NCBI GenBank assembly: GCA_963277665.1
Contig: OY728147.1
Span: 1,260,083,424-1,260,147,423, forward strand
DNA length: 64,000 nt
Direction: 5' to 3'
Source: Viscum album
Lineage: Eukaryota > Streptophyta > Magnoliopsida > Santalales > Viscaceae
Positions 25,991 to 39,356 of this stretch are shown here, one piece after another. The notes under the pieces were generated by a model that ran no database searches, was not told the origin of the DNA, and saw nothing but the letters and a program-made list of their open reading frames with translations. The position numbers and the translations under genes were made by a program. Every line of letters begins with the position of its first letter. The first letter of the stretch is position 1.

Positions 25991-28149
25991 CCTCCTTCAC
26001 CTATTTTAAAAAGTACATAACTAAAATTTTAGAAAACTAAATTACATAAAGTGTTATACATATAAATTGTAATTAATTAAATGGAACCTTTACATGTAAT
26101 TTCCCTGTGAAACTCATTGGGTCAGAAGTGTGGGGAATCTATTATTTATCTTTATTGGTATAATTTCCCATATAAATCACATGAATATATTATATGTCAG
26201 AAAAATTTGAAATTTTATTAAAATATTACTACTAATCTATTGATTTTTAATAAAACACCTTATGTGATTTGGTAAAACTATTGTTAACAAATTATTTCTA
26301 CTAGTACGTAAGCATTACTTAAGGGAACTTCTCTTGAATTTATGATTATAATACATATGTTTCAATTAATTCATTCTAAAATATCCATTATAAATCCTTC
26401 CATTTTCCAAATTTTTTAATATTTTTGGGGGTGAAATTGCATCAGCCACATATATGTGGAACATAATATACAAATAAATACATAAAATGAATAAAATTTT
26501 TAATAGACTAAGTAAAAATACTTAGTTTAATAATTTATATATAATGGATCATACTTTAAATGTAGACATTAATTAAAAAATGAAGAATATTTTTTACATA
26601 ACATAACAAAAACCACACCATGACCATATAGGTTTAGTGTCTTTAGAAACTGAGAAATATAAACAACTGGTTCATAAAAAATATACATTGTCTCTTTCTT
26701 ATTTCTCAAAACTAGACTCCCTTTTGATAGATATTACTTAATACCCTTCTTCACAAATTGGAGAAAAGAAACCAATGAAATTATTAGCTCAAATTACCAG
26801 TAAGGGTAAACAAAGGAAATATCAATAAGAACATACCAGTTGAAAATATTATCCTATATATAAAATATTAGAAATCATTTCATGGGATAAATCATAAAAG
26901 TGAAATGTAATACCAATAGTCATGACATAAGAAATGAAATTTCCTGGCATAAACACATAATCAAAGAAAATAATTTCATTTTAGTCAAGGATCATTGTGA
27001 AGACCATCATAGCAGACAAAGTCCATTACTGAACCTAGTTTATTCCTCGTTCCAACCTTATATTACTAAACCATATTTACTTTCCATTCCATTCGTGTAT
27101 ATATCTGAAGATATAAATCTTTACCCAATGAATTGTAGGGATATATAAGTCCCAACCATCTCATAATGAAAAAAATTCTTACGTGTGTCACAAAAATCAA
27201 AAAAACATTCACCATAGCGTAACCTATGAAATAAAAAGGGTTTCTTAAACATCATTAAAACATAATTAATATAAAAAAATGAATTTCCTAAATAAAACTG
27301 CATCATAATAATAATAAAATCATTGTAATAAAAAGGATATAAGTATAACCATACTTAAAGAGTGTCATCTTAGATGGAAAATATTTTTGAGAAAACACTT
27401 GAAATTAATTCTTGAGGAGCATATCCATTATAATTCAAAAAAGATTTCCTTCATTAAAATGCAAAATAATTTTAGAATAAATAATTTTATGTGAAAATAA
27501 CCTTATAATATTTTATGATAAGATTTAAAGAAATAACGTGTCAAGAAACTGTAAAAATATATTCATTCTGCATAAGTTAAAAAAACATTCTCATCGTACT
27601 TTTACCAGAAAAGTCAAAAAGTAATTCAATTTGATTAACGAAAAAGGATTCCTTTCATACTGTTTAATAAATATTCAAAAATGGGTAAAATTAACTTTAA
27701 ATAATTGTAGAAGAATATAAATAATATTACATAATTATGAAACATGGCTGTGTATGATAAATTTACCCCAGTAAATACTTACCTATAAATAAGCTCAGAT
27801 AAAAATGAGATTGTAAAATTACCCTTTACCTTAGGTATGATATCTTTTGTATGTATTTAAACCTCCTATATAATGAAATAAATAATGTTATTGACTTATT
27901 CCATAATCATAATCGTTTTTATGATATCATATATGATTATATTATCATTCGTTTGTTAGTAATATTTCATTGTCACTTGTTATTCAGATATTAACTGCTT
28001 TATGTTCTTATGCAAGATTTGTCAGATAATTTCATGTTCCACTTCTTAGGTTATAGTTAAATAATTTAAACAATTATATTAGTATAATATATATCATATT
28101 TATTCATTCAATTCATTTATATAATCATGGTTTAACAAAGATCATGGAG

Positions 28150-28405
28150 AATGAATCACATCACATCGTGGAGATGGCAGACCATACATACGCACTAGCG
28201 ATGATATCATTCCCAAAATTTTTGAATGGTATTGAAGTGAATAGTGTATAATATTTAAGAATTAGTAACTAGTTATAATAATCATATATAGTTATTATTT
28301 TCATCATTATACCCATCCATGTAAGGTGGTGGTGAAAAATAGATTACACCACGACGTGGAGACGGTAAGTCGTACGCACGCACGCGCGGTGATTTCATTT
28401 TTCAT
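28150..28405 (-). repeat. Duplicated GC-rich module in C 3' LTR
   Basis: Two ~70-bp copies (28150-28218 and 28333-28405), each with a string of CG dinucleotides around CGTACG-like cores and GTGGAGA(T/C)G. They lie 330-580 bp downstream of the TATA box. The same module appears in the other LTR of C and, three times per LTR, in element D. Confidence 0.75.
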
Positions 28406-28728
28406 AAGATGGATAGAAGGTGAAATATGGTTGTTTAATATTTATAATAATATATCAGTATATTAGTCTTTTTTATGTTATTACTTTATAATGAAACAAC
28501 TAATGAAGAGGAAGTACTAGAAGAAAGAAGTTTGAAAAAATCTGTAGAAGAGATTACCACTTCCTCGGCGTGCTTCCTCTAAATCTCTTTTTAGGGCACT
28601 AGAGATGGTCTTTGAATATGAAACAAACATCTAAAATAAAAATAGGGAAGTTTATAAGGAAAAATGTCATGGGATATCCAAGATCTAAAGCTCAAAATGA
28701 AGTGAATAGGTGAGGGAGGAGGCTCCCT

Positions 28729-28736
28729 TTTATAAT
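28729..28736 (-). promoter_or_regulatory. TATA box of C 3' LTR
   Basis: Minus strand ATTATAAAAGGG, about 1.85 kb into the LTR. The matching place in the other LTR (37512-37519) reads ATTATAAATG. An agreeing TATA-like site in both LTRs, with pyrimidine-rich sequence downstream, marks the U3/R promoter. Confidence 0.55.
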
Positions 28737-30589
28737 TAAGGTGAGGGGCACTTTTGGAAACTGCATAAATAATCATTTATAATAAATTTAAACCATACCC
28801 AAGAACCACAAAAATGTCCCGGTTTAGAATATGATATGATATTGGGTTGTAATATAATCAAAAAATAAAATTTGGACAAGTAATTTTGTAAATTTAAACC
28901 ATATCTTTTTAATTGACACTTATTTATTTTATTTAATTTTAATTATGGTAATAACATTCAAAATATTTAATGGTTATAAATATTTTCTTATATGGTGATA
29001 ATTGACAATATATGGATATTTTATGATATTTTAGACCTTATAATTATCAATTTTTAATTTTTAAATATTTTTTATAATTTTTAAATTATTGAATAAAATT
29101 TTATTTTTATAAAATATCAATAGTGTCAATTTTGACACTATTTATTTATTTGACTTCAAATAAAATCCACAGAGAAGATAAATTCTAACCAAAATATTTA
29201 ATACACTTATAACATGTCATAGTCACCTAGGAAATTCTTGGATCACATTAATTAGTTCCTAGGATATTTCATTTAATGTTTTTAAAACCATTTTTTTATA
29301 TTTATATTAATAAAATAATATCTACATCACTATTGTGTCATCATTAATGGTAATCATTTAATCTTTAAAAATTAAAAATAAATTTATATGACGTAGTAAA
29401 TTCTTTTATATTTCCATATAATATCTGTAGTTGATATCATCTTCTATTTATCTATATATTAAAATTAATATACTTAGATAAAATGGGATTGTGACATTTT
29501 TTCACATTCATTAGTTTTTATTATATTCATGTCATATTCATAGGAAAATGGCCATTAAGTTATTCCATTTAGAACTATAGATGATAAGGGTAGAATTTAT
29601 TCATACAATAGGATTATTTACTGGTGTTAAGGTAATTTTTTAATATGATTTTTATCTTTAATTACCCGATTTACCTTTAACCACGGTAATAAAAATAATT
29701 ACCAAAGTTACTATTCATAATGCCCAAATATAAAAGTAGCCTATTAACATAATTTGAACCTACTTATTACAAATATGGAATCCATTTTTCAAAATTGAAA
29801 ACACATAATTTGTAGTAATTAATTTAAAATTTATCCTGTTATTGAAATGAGAAAACAAGTTTTAAATGTTAAAATACTATAAAAGATTGAAATGTTTTTA
29901 CATTTGAATTTAATGAAAAATTACTTCCAATGACCTAAATTATATTAAATGGTAAAAAATATTCTATTTAAACTTTAAAACCATTCAATAATATAATTTA
30001 ACCATATAAATTATTTCAACGAAAAAGTAAATTTCAATTAAAATTTAGCGTATTTTTACTATTCATCAAAACAGGAAAGTTCTCAAAAAAATATCAGAAA
30101 TTCACCCAAAGTAAATTTTTATATTCCAATTAAAAATTAAATGATTATTTTTTCATTTAAAAATTATTAATGTGTCAATATCTTAATTTAAAATGGGTTC
30201 TCCAAAAAATAGGATTTTATACATCAAATAGGGTTCTATTAATACCCTGTGAGTAAAATATCCATTGGATGAATACCAAAAATATTTTATTAAGTATATA
30301 ACACATATATATCACATTAATTTTATTAAAAAAACTAATTTACTCAAAAATACAAATATCTAATTGATTTATATTTTTTCATAAATAATCGATAACCAAA
30401 GAATTCACAATATTTTTTTATAAGTTAATTATAAGTATTCCGACTAACCTAATGACTAGGCTATAGTGGTAATTTTATAATAAGGGAATATTTCGGGTCA
30501 TTTAAACTCACGATTACATGCAAAGAAAGATACTAAAGAAAAAATATATTTAAAGAAAATATTTTATAAAAACATCCAGGTGTTATATT

Positions 30590-30600
30590 CTACCCCCCTT
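30590..30600 (-). other. Polypurine tract of C
   Basis: Minus strand AAGGGGGGTAG, adjacent to the start of the 3' LTR. A typical plus-strand primer. Confidence 0.75.
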
Positions 30601-30629
30601 AAACTAAATTTCACCATCAAAATTTGTCA

Positions 30630-32310
30630 CTTGGAAACAAACAGATGAAGATACCTCTACCTCATCGTATCCTCAATTTCCCATGTAGCTTATTAAAATT
30701 GGTGGTTCCTCCATAAAACTTTAACCAAGATAGTAGTATTTTTTTGTAGAACTTTTTCACTATGATCCAGAATCTCTATAAGTTATTCTTCATAAGAAAG
30801 ATATTTCTCCAACGGTATGACTTCTAAGCTTAGTACATGCGAAGGATCGGGTATGTTATTTATCAGGAGAGATACATGGAACAAATCATGAACTTGAGAT
30901 ATATTCAATGGAATCTCTAATCAGTAAGCTAACTTCCCAACACTATCCATAATTTCAAAATGACTGATATGCCTAGGGCTCAGCTTTCCCTTCTTTCCAA
31001 ATTTCATTACTCTCTTTGAGGAGGTATTTGTAAGAATACCTTATCACCCACTTAAAAATATATATCTTTTCTTCTGTTGTCATTATATTTTTTTTGTCGA
31101 CTATGAGATGCTCCTATGTGATTTTTAATAGATTTGACCATTTTTTTCCATTTCATCAACAAGATCAGGTCCTAATAGATTTATTTCCCAAACTTCATCC
31201 CAACAAGTTGGAGTTATGCACTTGTTTTCATATATGGCCTCATAAAGATCCATTTGAATACTGAAGTGAAAGATGTTATTGTAAGAATATTCTACCAATG
31301 GTAAGTGTTGATCCCAAGCACCTTTAACATCCATAGAGAAAGCTCTCAACATGTCTTCTAGAGTTTGAATTGTCCTCTCAGACTGAACATCTATCTAAGG
31401 ATGATGACAAGTGCTGAAACTTAAATATGTATCTAGAGCATGTTGAAGACTTCTCTATAACTTAGAGGTAAACCTCGTATTCTGATCGGATATAATGGAA
31501 AGTGCTACTCCATGAAATATTACCATTTCTTTTACATATATCATAGGAAGCTAATCAAAATAGAAATCCTCTATAATAGCAATGAAGTGTGCCGACTTCG
31601 TAAGGTGTTGAACTATAAACCAGATAGCATTATTTCGTTTGGATGTTTTGGGATGTCGGATGATAACATCTATAGTGATGTTTTCCCATTTCCATTCCGG
31701 TATGGGTAATGGTTGTAACATGTATTTAGACTTCTGTCTCTCATCCTTAACTTGCTAACAAACCAAGCATTGAGAGACATATTCAGTTACATAACTTTTC
31801 ATGACATCCAAGAAGAAGTACTCTTTCATGTACATATATATATTTGTGATTCTAGGGTGAATAGAGAATGAAGAACTTTGATCCTGATCTAATAAATCCT
31901 TTAATTCTGGTATGGGAGGAATAAAAACTCAATTCCTAAACCTTATTATTTCATCAAAATCTAGATTGAAACATTTCTCACCTTCTTTTGTAGATCTATA
32001 TCTTTCTTCTATGCCTCCTTAATCATCACTTGTATTGATGGTGGAACATTCATTTTAGAAAGATAATATTCCCCCTTCCTTTAAAATTTAAAGATATATT
32101 CTTTTCAAATCCATAAATATTGTATCTTTTTTTATCCAAATCATAGATAGGATATCATTGTTTTGTCTACTTAATGCATATGCAACCTTGTTTGATTTCT
32201 CGAGGAGGTATTGTATTGAGAAGTGATAATATTAAATCAAGTCCAACCATCTTCTTTGGTCAATATTCAGATCCATTTGTGTGAAGATATATATTAAAAT
32301 TTTATTATTA
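30630..32310 (-). pseudogene. Element C integrase and chromodomain relic
   Basis: On the minus strand: the zinc-binding end remains as CLVC followed by a stop and QVKDE (about 31745-31790). SERTIQTLEDMLRAF at about 31325-31370 holds the catalytic glutamate. The open piece 31125-31352 continues with EYSYNN. A GPY-type segment reads KLSPRHISHFEIMDSVGK at about 30920-30975, followed by QVHDLFHVSLL. The chromodomain then reads ILDHSEKVLQ, LVKVLWRNH and ATWEIEDTMR between 30640 and 30800. Integrase joins the DNA copy to the chromosome and the chromodomain steers it to histone-marked heterochromatin. Stops are frequent. Confidence 0.85.
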
Positions 32311-32324
32311 GTATAAATACCACA

Positions 32325-32630
32325 CTATTCACCATAAAGATAATTCCTCCATATCTTTAATGCAAAGATTACCATAGCTAACTCCGAATCATGTGTTGGG
32401 TAATTTTTCTCATGGATTTTGAACTGTAGTGAGGCATAATCTATCACCATATCATTTTTCATGAGAAAACATCCCAACACCTTCTTCGATACATCACTAT
32501 AGATCACAAAACTTTCTCCACTACAATACAGTGTGAGCACAAGTGCACTGGATAACCTTCTTTTTAGTTCTTTAAAATTCTCTTCACATTCCTCCGTCAA
32601 AACAAACTTAACTCCTTTCTGAATCAACAT
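32325..32630 (-). pseudogene. Element C RNase H relic
   Basis: A 101-codon open piece. It begins with the tether to RT ([18 protein letters not shown]), then [14 protein letters not shown] with the first catalytic aspartate, and ENYP-type text [20 protein letters not shown] with the conserved glutamate. RNase H removes the RNA template during reverse transcription. The usual LG-rich core is changed (ASLG-type to VSKK), and it is cut by stops on both sides. Confidence 0.85.
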
Positions 32631-32639
32631 GTTGAGTGG

Positions 32640-33765
32640 ATTATATAATCATGAAATATCTTTCACAAAAATTCGATAATATCCATCCAAATCGAGAAAA
32701 ATTTGGATCTCAGTTACTGTTTTGGTCTCGACCATCTTTCAATAACCTGTATTTTTGCTGGATCCATATATATCCCCTCTCTTGAGATTATGTGACCAAA
32801 AAATGAAACTTTCTAAATCCAAAATTCAAACTTGGTAAATTTGGAATTAATCTTCTCTTTTCTCAGGGTATTTAGTACAATTCTCAGGTGACCTTCATGT
32901 TCTTTCTTTATCTTTGAATATATAAGAATATCATCTATAAAGACTATCACAAACTGGTCAAGATAGGCTCTAAAAACTCTATTCATTAGGTCTATTAATA
33001 TAACAAGGGAATTAGTAATACCAAAAGGCATCACTATAAATTCAGAGTGTCTATACCATGTACAAAATGTTGTCTTTGGTATATCCTCCTTTTGACCCTT
33101 AATTGATGATATCTTAAACGAAGATCAATCTAGGAAAAGTATTGAACTCCATGTAGTTGGTCAAATAAGTCATCAATGCAGGGAAAATGATATTTGTTCA
33201 TGATAGTGATCTTGTTAAGTTCTTGATAATCAATGTAGAGTCTCATTGATCCTTGTTTCTTCTTAAAAAATTGAACAGGTTCTCCCCAAGGTGATGCACT
33301 GGGGAATATGAATCCCTTATAAAGATTCTATTGGAGTTTCTTTTTCAATTCTCACAACTCAATTGGGGCTATTTTATAAGGTTTCTTTGAAATAGGCATA
33401 ACACCCATTATGAGTTCTATTGAAAACTCAACATCATGATTTGATGTTAGACCTAGAAATTCCTCCAGAAATACATCATCAAACTCCCGTACAATGGGTG
33501 TATTCTTAATCATGATTTTCTCCCCTACCATTTGAGATAAAAAACCTTCATTTATAGGAATCAAGACCCATAAGATAGAAGAAATTTCTAATGGACTGTT
33601 ATATTCATCTTTGCATCGATAGATGATCATAGGTTGATCTGGAATATGAAATGTGACTTCCCTTACTAGGAAATTATTATGATCTCTATATAGAGAAAGC
33701 CAATACATGCCAAGAATCATATCAAATTTCACTATAGGAAGGATCACAAGATTTTTTGGAAGCAC
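32640..33765 (-). pseudogene. pol: Element C reverse transcriptase relic
   Basis: The open piece 33352-33765 ends with the entry to RT: VREFDDVFLEEFLGL, then DVEFSIELIMG and PISKKPYKIAP. The open piece 32813-33034 holds MPFGITNS and the catalytic box FIDD (plus-strand 32930-32941) followed by ILIYSK, intact. Between them the palm motif is broken by stops and frame changes. Order and sense agree with Ty3/Gypsy. The intact FIDD contrasts with the FIHN of element B. Confidence 0.85.
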
Positions 33766-33855
33766 TTTCCCATAAAATTCAACCAGAAAAGAATTATAAA
33801 CTTTTTATGTGACCTTTGTGCCATTAGGATTTGTCACAGTTAACTCAACATCTAA

Positions 33856-34107
33856 TTATTGAGGTAATATGGAGATACCCTTAGAAAAAATTTTATAAAT
33901 AAGAGAGTGGTTTGATTTAAAATCAAATAAAACATTTACTAATTTAGAGTTGATAGTAATTGTACTTTTTACCACTTCATTATCATTCTCCAAATCACCA
34001 ATAGTGATTGCATGCGACTTTCCCTTGTCTTTGGACTTAAGAGTTTTTTGAAGTCTATCATCATCAATAACCCTTGTATTAGGGCATTGATTGGTATAAT
34101 TCCCCAT
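33856..34107 (-). pseudogene. Element C protease relic
   Basis: The segment VNVLFDFKSNHSLIYKIFSK corresponds to the retroviral-type aspartic protease core, where D-(S/T)-G is expected. Here it reads DFK, so the active site is destroyed. It lies between the zinc motifs of gag and RT, as expected for Gypsy order. Confidence 0.7.
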
Positions 34108-34208
34108 TTTCTTGTACTTATTTTATTGAAGTATAGGAGGTGCATTTTCTGTAGCCTTTTATTTGTTCACATCATTAAAAATATTTTTCCCATAAATTCT
34201 GAAATCAA

Positions 34209-34303
34209 CTGATCGATGACCTTCTTTTCCACACTTAAAACATTTACTGGTCCATTTAAGATAATTACCTCCATGTTTCTTTCCACACTTCAAGCATAAG
34301 GGA
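34209..34303 (-). pseudogene. Element C nucleocapsid zinc motifs
   Basis: Minus strand reads CLKCGKKHGG and then CFKCGKEGHRSVDF. The second is a CCHC knuckle whose last cysteine has become phenylalanine. A C-x-x-C-G-K-x-H-G-G motif just ahead of the CCHC knuckle is typical of the Tekay/Del lineage, where the nucleocapsid binds RNA. Confidence 0.75.
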
Positions 34304-34459
34304 AAACTAATCTTCTTTGTAGTGTGGTTTTTTGATTTTTATTTGAATTAAAATTTTCTCTTCTTATCAAAACCATATGACTGATGGGTTACTCGAATCT
34401 CTATATCAACCTTGAGAGTACATTGAACAGTTTCCTCATAGCTATTGAAGTCCCTTATG

Positions 34460-34910
34460 GCTAACTAAATTTAGAGAATTGGTTTTAATCCACTAAATAA
34501 TTGATCAATTTTACTCTTAGGTTAGATAATAATTTCATAAGAATAACTTTCAAGTCTTGTAAAATTTTCTTTGTAGGTACCAACAGATTCATCATCATTT
34601 TTCTTAGTTCAAGGAACTCCTTATCCATCTTTGTTAGAAGAATACGAGGTAAGTACTTACTGAAAAATATGTTCTTGAACTCATCCCATTCCATGGAATC
34701 AATTTCATCTATTTGCCTCATATTCTTGATAAGATTACACCATTGACCAACTTCACCTTCCAAATGATAGACTGCTAAGATGACTTTATCATGTTCAGAA
34801 CATTGTAGAACTGAAAAATATCTTTTTGGTGGTACTGATCCACTATTCATCCACTAATAGATCAGAAGACCCGCTGAATAAAGGTGGATGTTGCCTCATG
34901 AAGGATTAAA
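34460..34910 (-). pseudogene. gag: Element C gag capsid relic
   Basis: A 121-codon open piece (34485-34850, minus). VYHLEGEVGQW, then MEWDEFKNIFFSKYLP and KEFLELRKM follow the Retrotrans_gag pattern: W, then W-x-x-F-x-x-x-F-x-x-x-Y-x-P, then E-F-L-x-L. The N-terminal part upstream to about 34910 is broken by stops. It would form the particle shell. Confidence 0.8.
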
Positions 34911-35318
34911 CAGAATGTTGCTCCTTCCTTTGGTCATTTGGAAGTACCGCATGATTCATATCTTGAGAAAGTTGTGTGAGAATGGGTACAAGTTTTTCAT
35001 TCCATCTCCCATTACATTTGGTTTCTCATGGGGAAAATCATTACATTTACCATCGTATTCACCATTAACGTGGTTCCTTCAGGTTCTAGCCATTGACTAA
35101 GACCAAGAAGCATAGTACGAGAAACACTAATCATAATGAAAAAATCCCATAATTCAAGAATAAAATTTTAATTTAGGAAACTTTAGGTTTTATCCTAGAT
35201 TATTCATGAACATATCTAAAACACTAATATAGTATTATAATCTATACTTTGACATATCCTTAGGGTTCTTACTAAGGTTATCTCATCCTAGTTTCCATAG
35301 GTTAACTATACATTTTTA
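34911..35318 (-). other. Leader of C
   Basis: About 400 bp between primer site and gag on the minus strand. No frame or conserved structure is recognised. Confidence 0.45.
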
Positions 35319-35326
35319 TGATACCA
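35319..35326 (-). other. Primer-binding site of C
   Basis: Minus strand TGGTATCA, preceded by TTGTAGT, directly internal to the 5' LTR. It matches the Met-tRNA primer type used by the other Gypsy elements here. Confidence 0.75.
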
Positions 35327-35333
35327 ACTACAA

Positions 35334-38300
35334 TGGACCATAATTTACATGTAGATATTAATCCAATATTAAAGAATGTTTATTACATCATATACCAAAA
35401 ACCATGCTAGGACCATATAGGTTTAGTTTCTTTAGAAAACAAGAAACCTAAACAACTGGTTCATAAAACATATTCATTATCTCCTAATTATTTCTTCAAA
35501 ACTAGACTCTTTTTTGACATATATTACTTAATACCATTCTTCATGACCTGGGGAAAATAAACATATTAAATGGTGATCTCAAATTCTCAGTACACATGGG
35601 AAATATCAATAAGAACATAATCGTTGAAAATCATATCTTGCATATAAAATATCAGAATATCTTGTCATGTGATACATCATAAAAGTGTAAAGTAATATCA
35701 ATAGTTATAACATAAGACATGAAATTTCATGGAATACACACATAATAATAGAAGATCATTTCATATTAGTCAAGGCTCATTTCCAAGACCACCATAGTGG
35801 ACAAAGTCCGTTACTGAATCGAGTTCATTCCTTATTACAACCATGTATTATTGAACTGTATTTACTTAATGTTCCATCCATGTCTATCTAATGAGATATA
35901 AATCTTTTCCGAATGCATTATAGGGAGATATAGGTCCCACCCATCTCATAATTAAACCATTATTACGTGTTCCACAAAAACAAAAAAACATTCAGCATAA
36001 CAAAACCCAGGAAATAAAATGGGTTTCTTAAACATCGTTTGATCATAATTGATATAAAACTAATGGATTTTCTGAATAACATTCCATCATAAAGAAAATA
36101 AAATCATGGTAAAAAAAGGATATAAATATAACCATATTTAAATAGTTTCATCTTAGATGGAAAACAATTTTAAGAAAACACTTGAAATTAATTATTGAGG
36201 AAAATATCCTCTCTTCTTCAATTTGTTTTTACTTACTTAAAATGGAAAACAATTTTAGAAGAAATAATTTTATGTGAAAATAAAATTGTATGTTTTAGGG
36301 GGAAGCTTCAAGGAAATAATGTGTCATGAAACCTTAAAAATCCATTCATGCCGTATAAGTTAAAAAAACATTCTCCTCATACTTTTTCCGGAAAAGTATA
36401 AAAGTACTTCAAGTCGATTAACGATAAAAGATTCCTTTCATAACATTTAATAAAAATAAACCAATATTTAAAATTACCTTTAATTTTTTTTAGAAGAATA
36501 TAAATAATTTTACATAATTAGGAAACATGTATGTGGATGATAAATATACCCCGGTAAATACTTACATATAAACAACCCCGAATAAAAATGATATTATAAA
36601 ATTATTCATTACCATAGGTTCGATATGATTTGTATGTTTCTGAAACTCCTATATAATTATTTAAATAAAGTTATTGACTTATTCTGTAATCATAATAATT
36701 TTTATAATATCATATATGATTATATTATTATCCATTTGTTAGTAACATTTCATTGTCACTCGTTATTTGGATATCAACTGCTTTATTTTCTTATGCAAGA
36801 TTTGTCAGATAAGTTCATGTTACACTTATTAGGATATAGTTAAAAAATTTAGAGAATTATATTAGTATAATATATATCATATTTTTTCATTTAATTCATG
36901 TATATAATCATGGTTTAAGGAATATCATGTAGAATGAATCACATCACATCGTAGAGACAGTAGGCCGTACGTATGCATGAGCGTTGATATCATTCCCAAA
37001 ATTGTTGAATGGTATTGAAGTGGATGGATTATAATATTTCAGAATTATTAAAATGATATAATAATTATATATAGTTACTATTTCTATAATTATGCCAATC
37101 CAAGTAAGGTGGTGTTGAAAAACATATTACACCATGGCGTGGAGACCGTAAGTCGTACATACGCACTCGCGGGGATTTTGTTTTTCCTAGGAGGGATAAA
37201 AGGTGAAATATGGTTGTTTAATATTTATAAAAAAATATCAATATAATAGTGTTACTAATGTTATTAATTTATAATGAAACAACTAATAAAGAGGAAGTAG
37301 AAGAATAAATAAGTTTGACAGAATCGGTAGAAGAGATTGCCACTTTCTCGACACGCATCCTCTAAATTTATTCTTAGAGCACTAGAATTGGTCTTTGAAG
37401 ATGACCAGAACCTCTAGAATTAAAATAGAGAAATTTGAGAAGGAAAAAGGGTAGGGTATGGCCGATATTAAAGGCTCAAAATGATGTTAAGTGGTGAATG
37501 AGGAGGTGCTCATTTATAATAGAGGTGAGGGGAACTATTGAAAACTCCATAAATAATAATTTATAATAAAATAAAACCTTTCCCAAAAACCTCCAAAATT
37601 TCTTGATTTAAAATATTATATAAGATAGCGTTGTAATATCATCAACCAATAAATTTCGGACAAGTTAGTTTGTAAATTTATACCATATCTTTTTAATTGA
37701 CACTCAGTTATTCTATTTAATTTTAACTGTGGAAATAAGATTCTAAATATTTAATGGTTATAAATATTAACTTATATGGTGTTAATTAAACATAAATGAA
37801 TATTTTATGATATTTTAGACCTTATAATTATGAATTTTTAATTTTTAAATATTTTTTTAAATAATTTAATAATATATTTTTTATAATATCAATAGTGTGA
37901 ATTTGGATACTATTCATTTATTTGACTTTAAATAAAATCCTCACATAAGATAAATTCTAAAAAAGTACTTAATACACTGCTAAAAGGTCATAATATCCTA
38001 GGAAATTCGTGAATCACATTAATTAGTTCATATGATATTTATTTTAATATTTTTAAAACCATTTTTTGATATTTTTATTAATAAAATAATTTCAACATCA
38101 CTATTGTGTCATCATTAATGGTAATTATTTAATCTCTAAAAATTATAAAAAAAATTTATGCAATGTAGGTAATTGTTTTATATTTACATAGACTATCTAT
38201 AGTCTATATTATCTCATATTTATCAATATATTAAAATTAATATACTTATATAAAATGAGATTGCGACATTTTGTCATATTCACTAGTTTTTATTATATTC

Positions 38301-39356
38301 ATGTCATATTCATAGGTAAGTGGCTATTAAGTAATTCCATTTTAAACTATAGATGATAAGAGTTAAATTTATCTAGCCAATAGGATTTTTACATGTGTTA
38401 AGTTAATTTTGTAATATTATTTCTACCTTTAATTACCCGATTTACCTTTAATAGTGGTAATAAAAATAATTACCAAAATTACTATTCATATTGCCCAAAA
38501 ATAAAAGTATCATATTATCATAATTTGAACCTAATGATTCTAAAAATGGAATCTATTTTTAAAAATTTAAAACACAAATGTTTAAGTAATTGATTTAAAA
38601 TTAATCCCGTTGTTGAATTTAGAAAATGAGATTTAAAAGTTAAAGTGTTGCAAAAGATTAAAATGGTGTTTAATCTGAATTTAATGTACAATTAATTATA
38701 ATGTACTAAATTATATTAAATGATAAAAATATATTCTGTTTATAATTTTAAACAAGTAAATAATATAATTTAACTATATAAATTATTTCAATGGAAAAGT
38801 TATTTTCATTTAGAATTTAGCATATTTTTACTATTTATCAAAACATTAAAGTTATCAAAAAAATATCATAAATTCATCCAAAGTAAATTTTTATATCCCA
38901 CATAAAAATAACATTTTTATGTTTTCATATAAAAATTATTAATAATTTAAAATCTTAATTTAAAAGGGGTTCTCCATAAAATAGGTTTTTATAATCAAAT
39001 AGAGTTTTATTCATACCCTATGACTAAAATATCCATTGGATAAATACCAAAATTTTTTATTAAGTATATAACACACATATATCACATTAATTTAATTATT
39101 AAAAGTAATTAACTCAAAAATAAAAATATATAATATACATATTTTTTTCAAAAATAATTGATATCCAAATAATTCACAATGTATTTTCATAAGTTAGTTA
39201 TAAGTATTCCCGCTAACATAATGGCTAGACTATAATAATAATTTTATAATAAGGGTATCTAAGGGTTTGTTTAAACTCACAATTGTGTGAAAATTAAGCC
39301 ACTAAATAAAAAAATTATTTAAAGAAAATATTTTGTAAAAACATTTGGGTGTTACA
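35334..39356 (-). repeat. Element C 5' LTR (right)
   Basis: On the minus strand it starts TGTAACACCC at 39356 and ends next to the primer site. A TATA-like box lies at 37512-37519 (minus strand). The GC-rich module occurs at 36930-37000 and 37113-37189. Confidence 0.85.
36930..37189 (-). repeat. Duplicated GC-rich module in C 5' LTR
   Basis: Copies at 36930-37000 and 37113-37189 match those of the left LTR in place and order. Cores are CCGTACGTATGC and TCGTACATACGC. They stand out by GC content from the surrounding AT-rich LTR. Confidence 0.75.

Larger units (their letters stand above)
23814..26544 (-). mobile_element. CACTA (En/Spm) transposon relic, left piece
   Basis: Contains a subterminal-type motif (24007-24057), a perfect 28-bp palindrome (23935-23962) and minus-strand TNPA-like coding relics (24270-25990). 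It ends where chromovirus C begins. The region right of C (39357-40457) contains a possible TNP2-like relic on the same strand. In CACTA elements TNP2 precedes TNPA, which fits a single minus-strand element split by C. No CACTA terminus was identified, so the extents are those of the pieces, not of the element. Confidence 0.5.
26545..30587 (-). repeat. Element C 3' LTR (left)
   Basis: Aligns end to end with 35334-39356. The plus-strand left edge begins TGGATCATAC. The right edge is ...GTGTTATA, a mutated form of ...GTGTTACA in the other copy. It carries a TATA-like box on the minus strand at 28729-28736 and two copies of a GC-rich module (28150-28218 and 28333-28405). Confidence 0.85.
26545..39356 (-). 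mobile_element. Element C: Ty3/Gypsy chromovirus, Tekay/Del-like
   Basis: A 12.8 kb element on the minus strand with two ~4.0 kb LTRs, primer site, gag with two zinc-binding motifs, protease, RT, RNase H, integrase and chromodomain, and a polypurine tract. Very long LTRs, the paired zinc motifs and the chromodomain fit the Tekay/Del lineage. Every domain is recognisable but each has stops or frameshifts, so it is an old dead copy. The flanks give an imperfect duplication (about ATATA on the left, ATATG on the right). It separates two relics that look like parts of one CACTA transposon. Confidence 0.85.

Noticed and set aside
29118..29142. Inverted repeat AGTGTCAA/TTGACACT in the left LTR of C
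   Set aside because: The matching place in the right LTR (37902-37930) has lost the symmetry, so no conservation supports it.
30630..35331. Endogenous pararetrovirus as source of the minus-strand RT
   Set aside because: Flanking 4.0 kb LTRs, primer site, polypurine tract, integrase and chromodomain identify an LTR retrotransposon.
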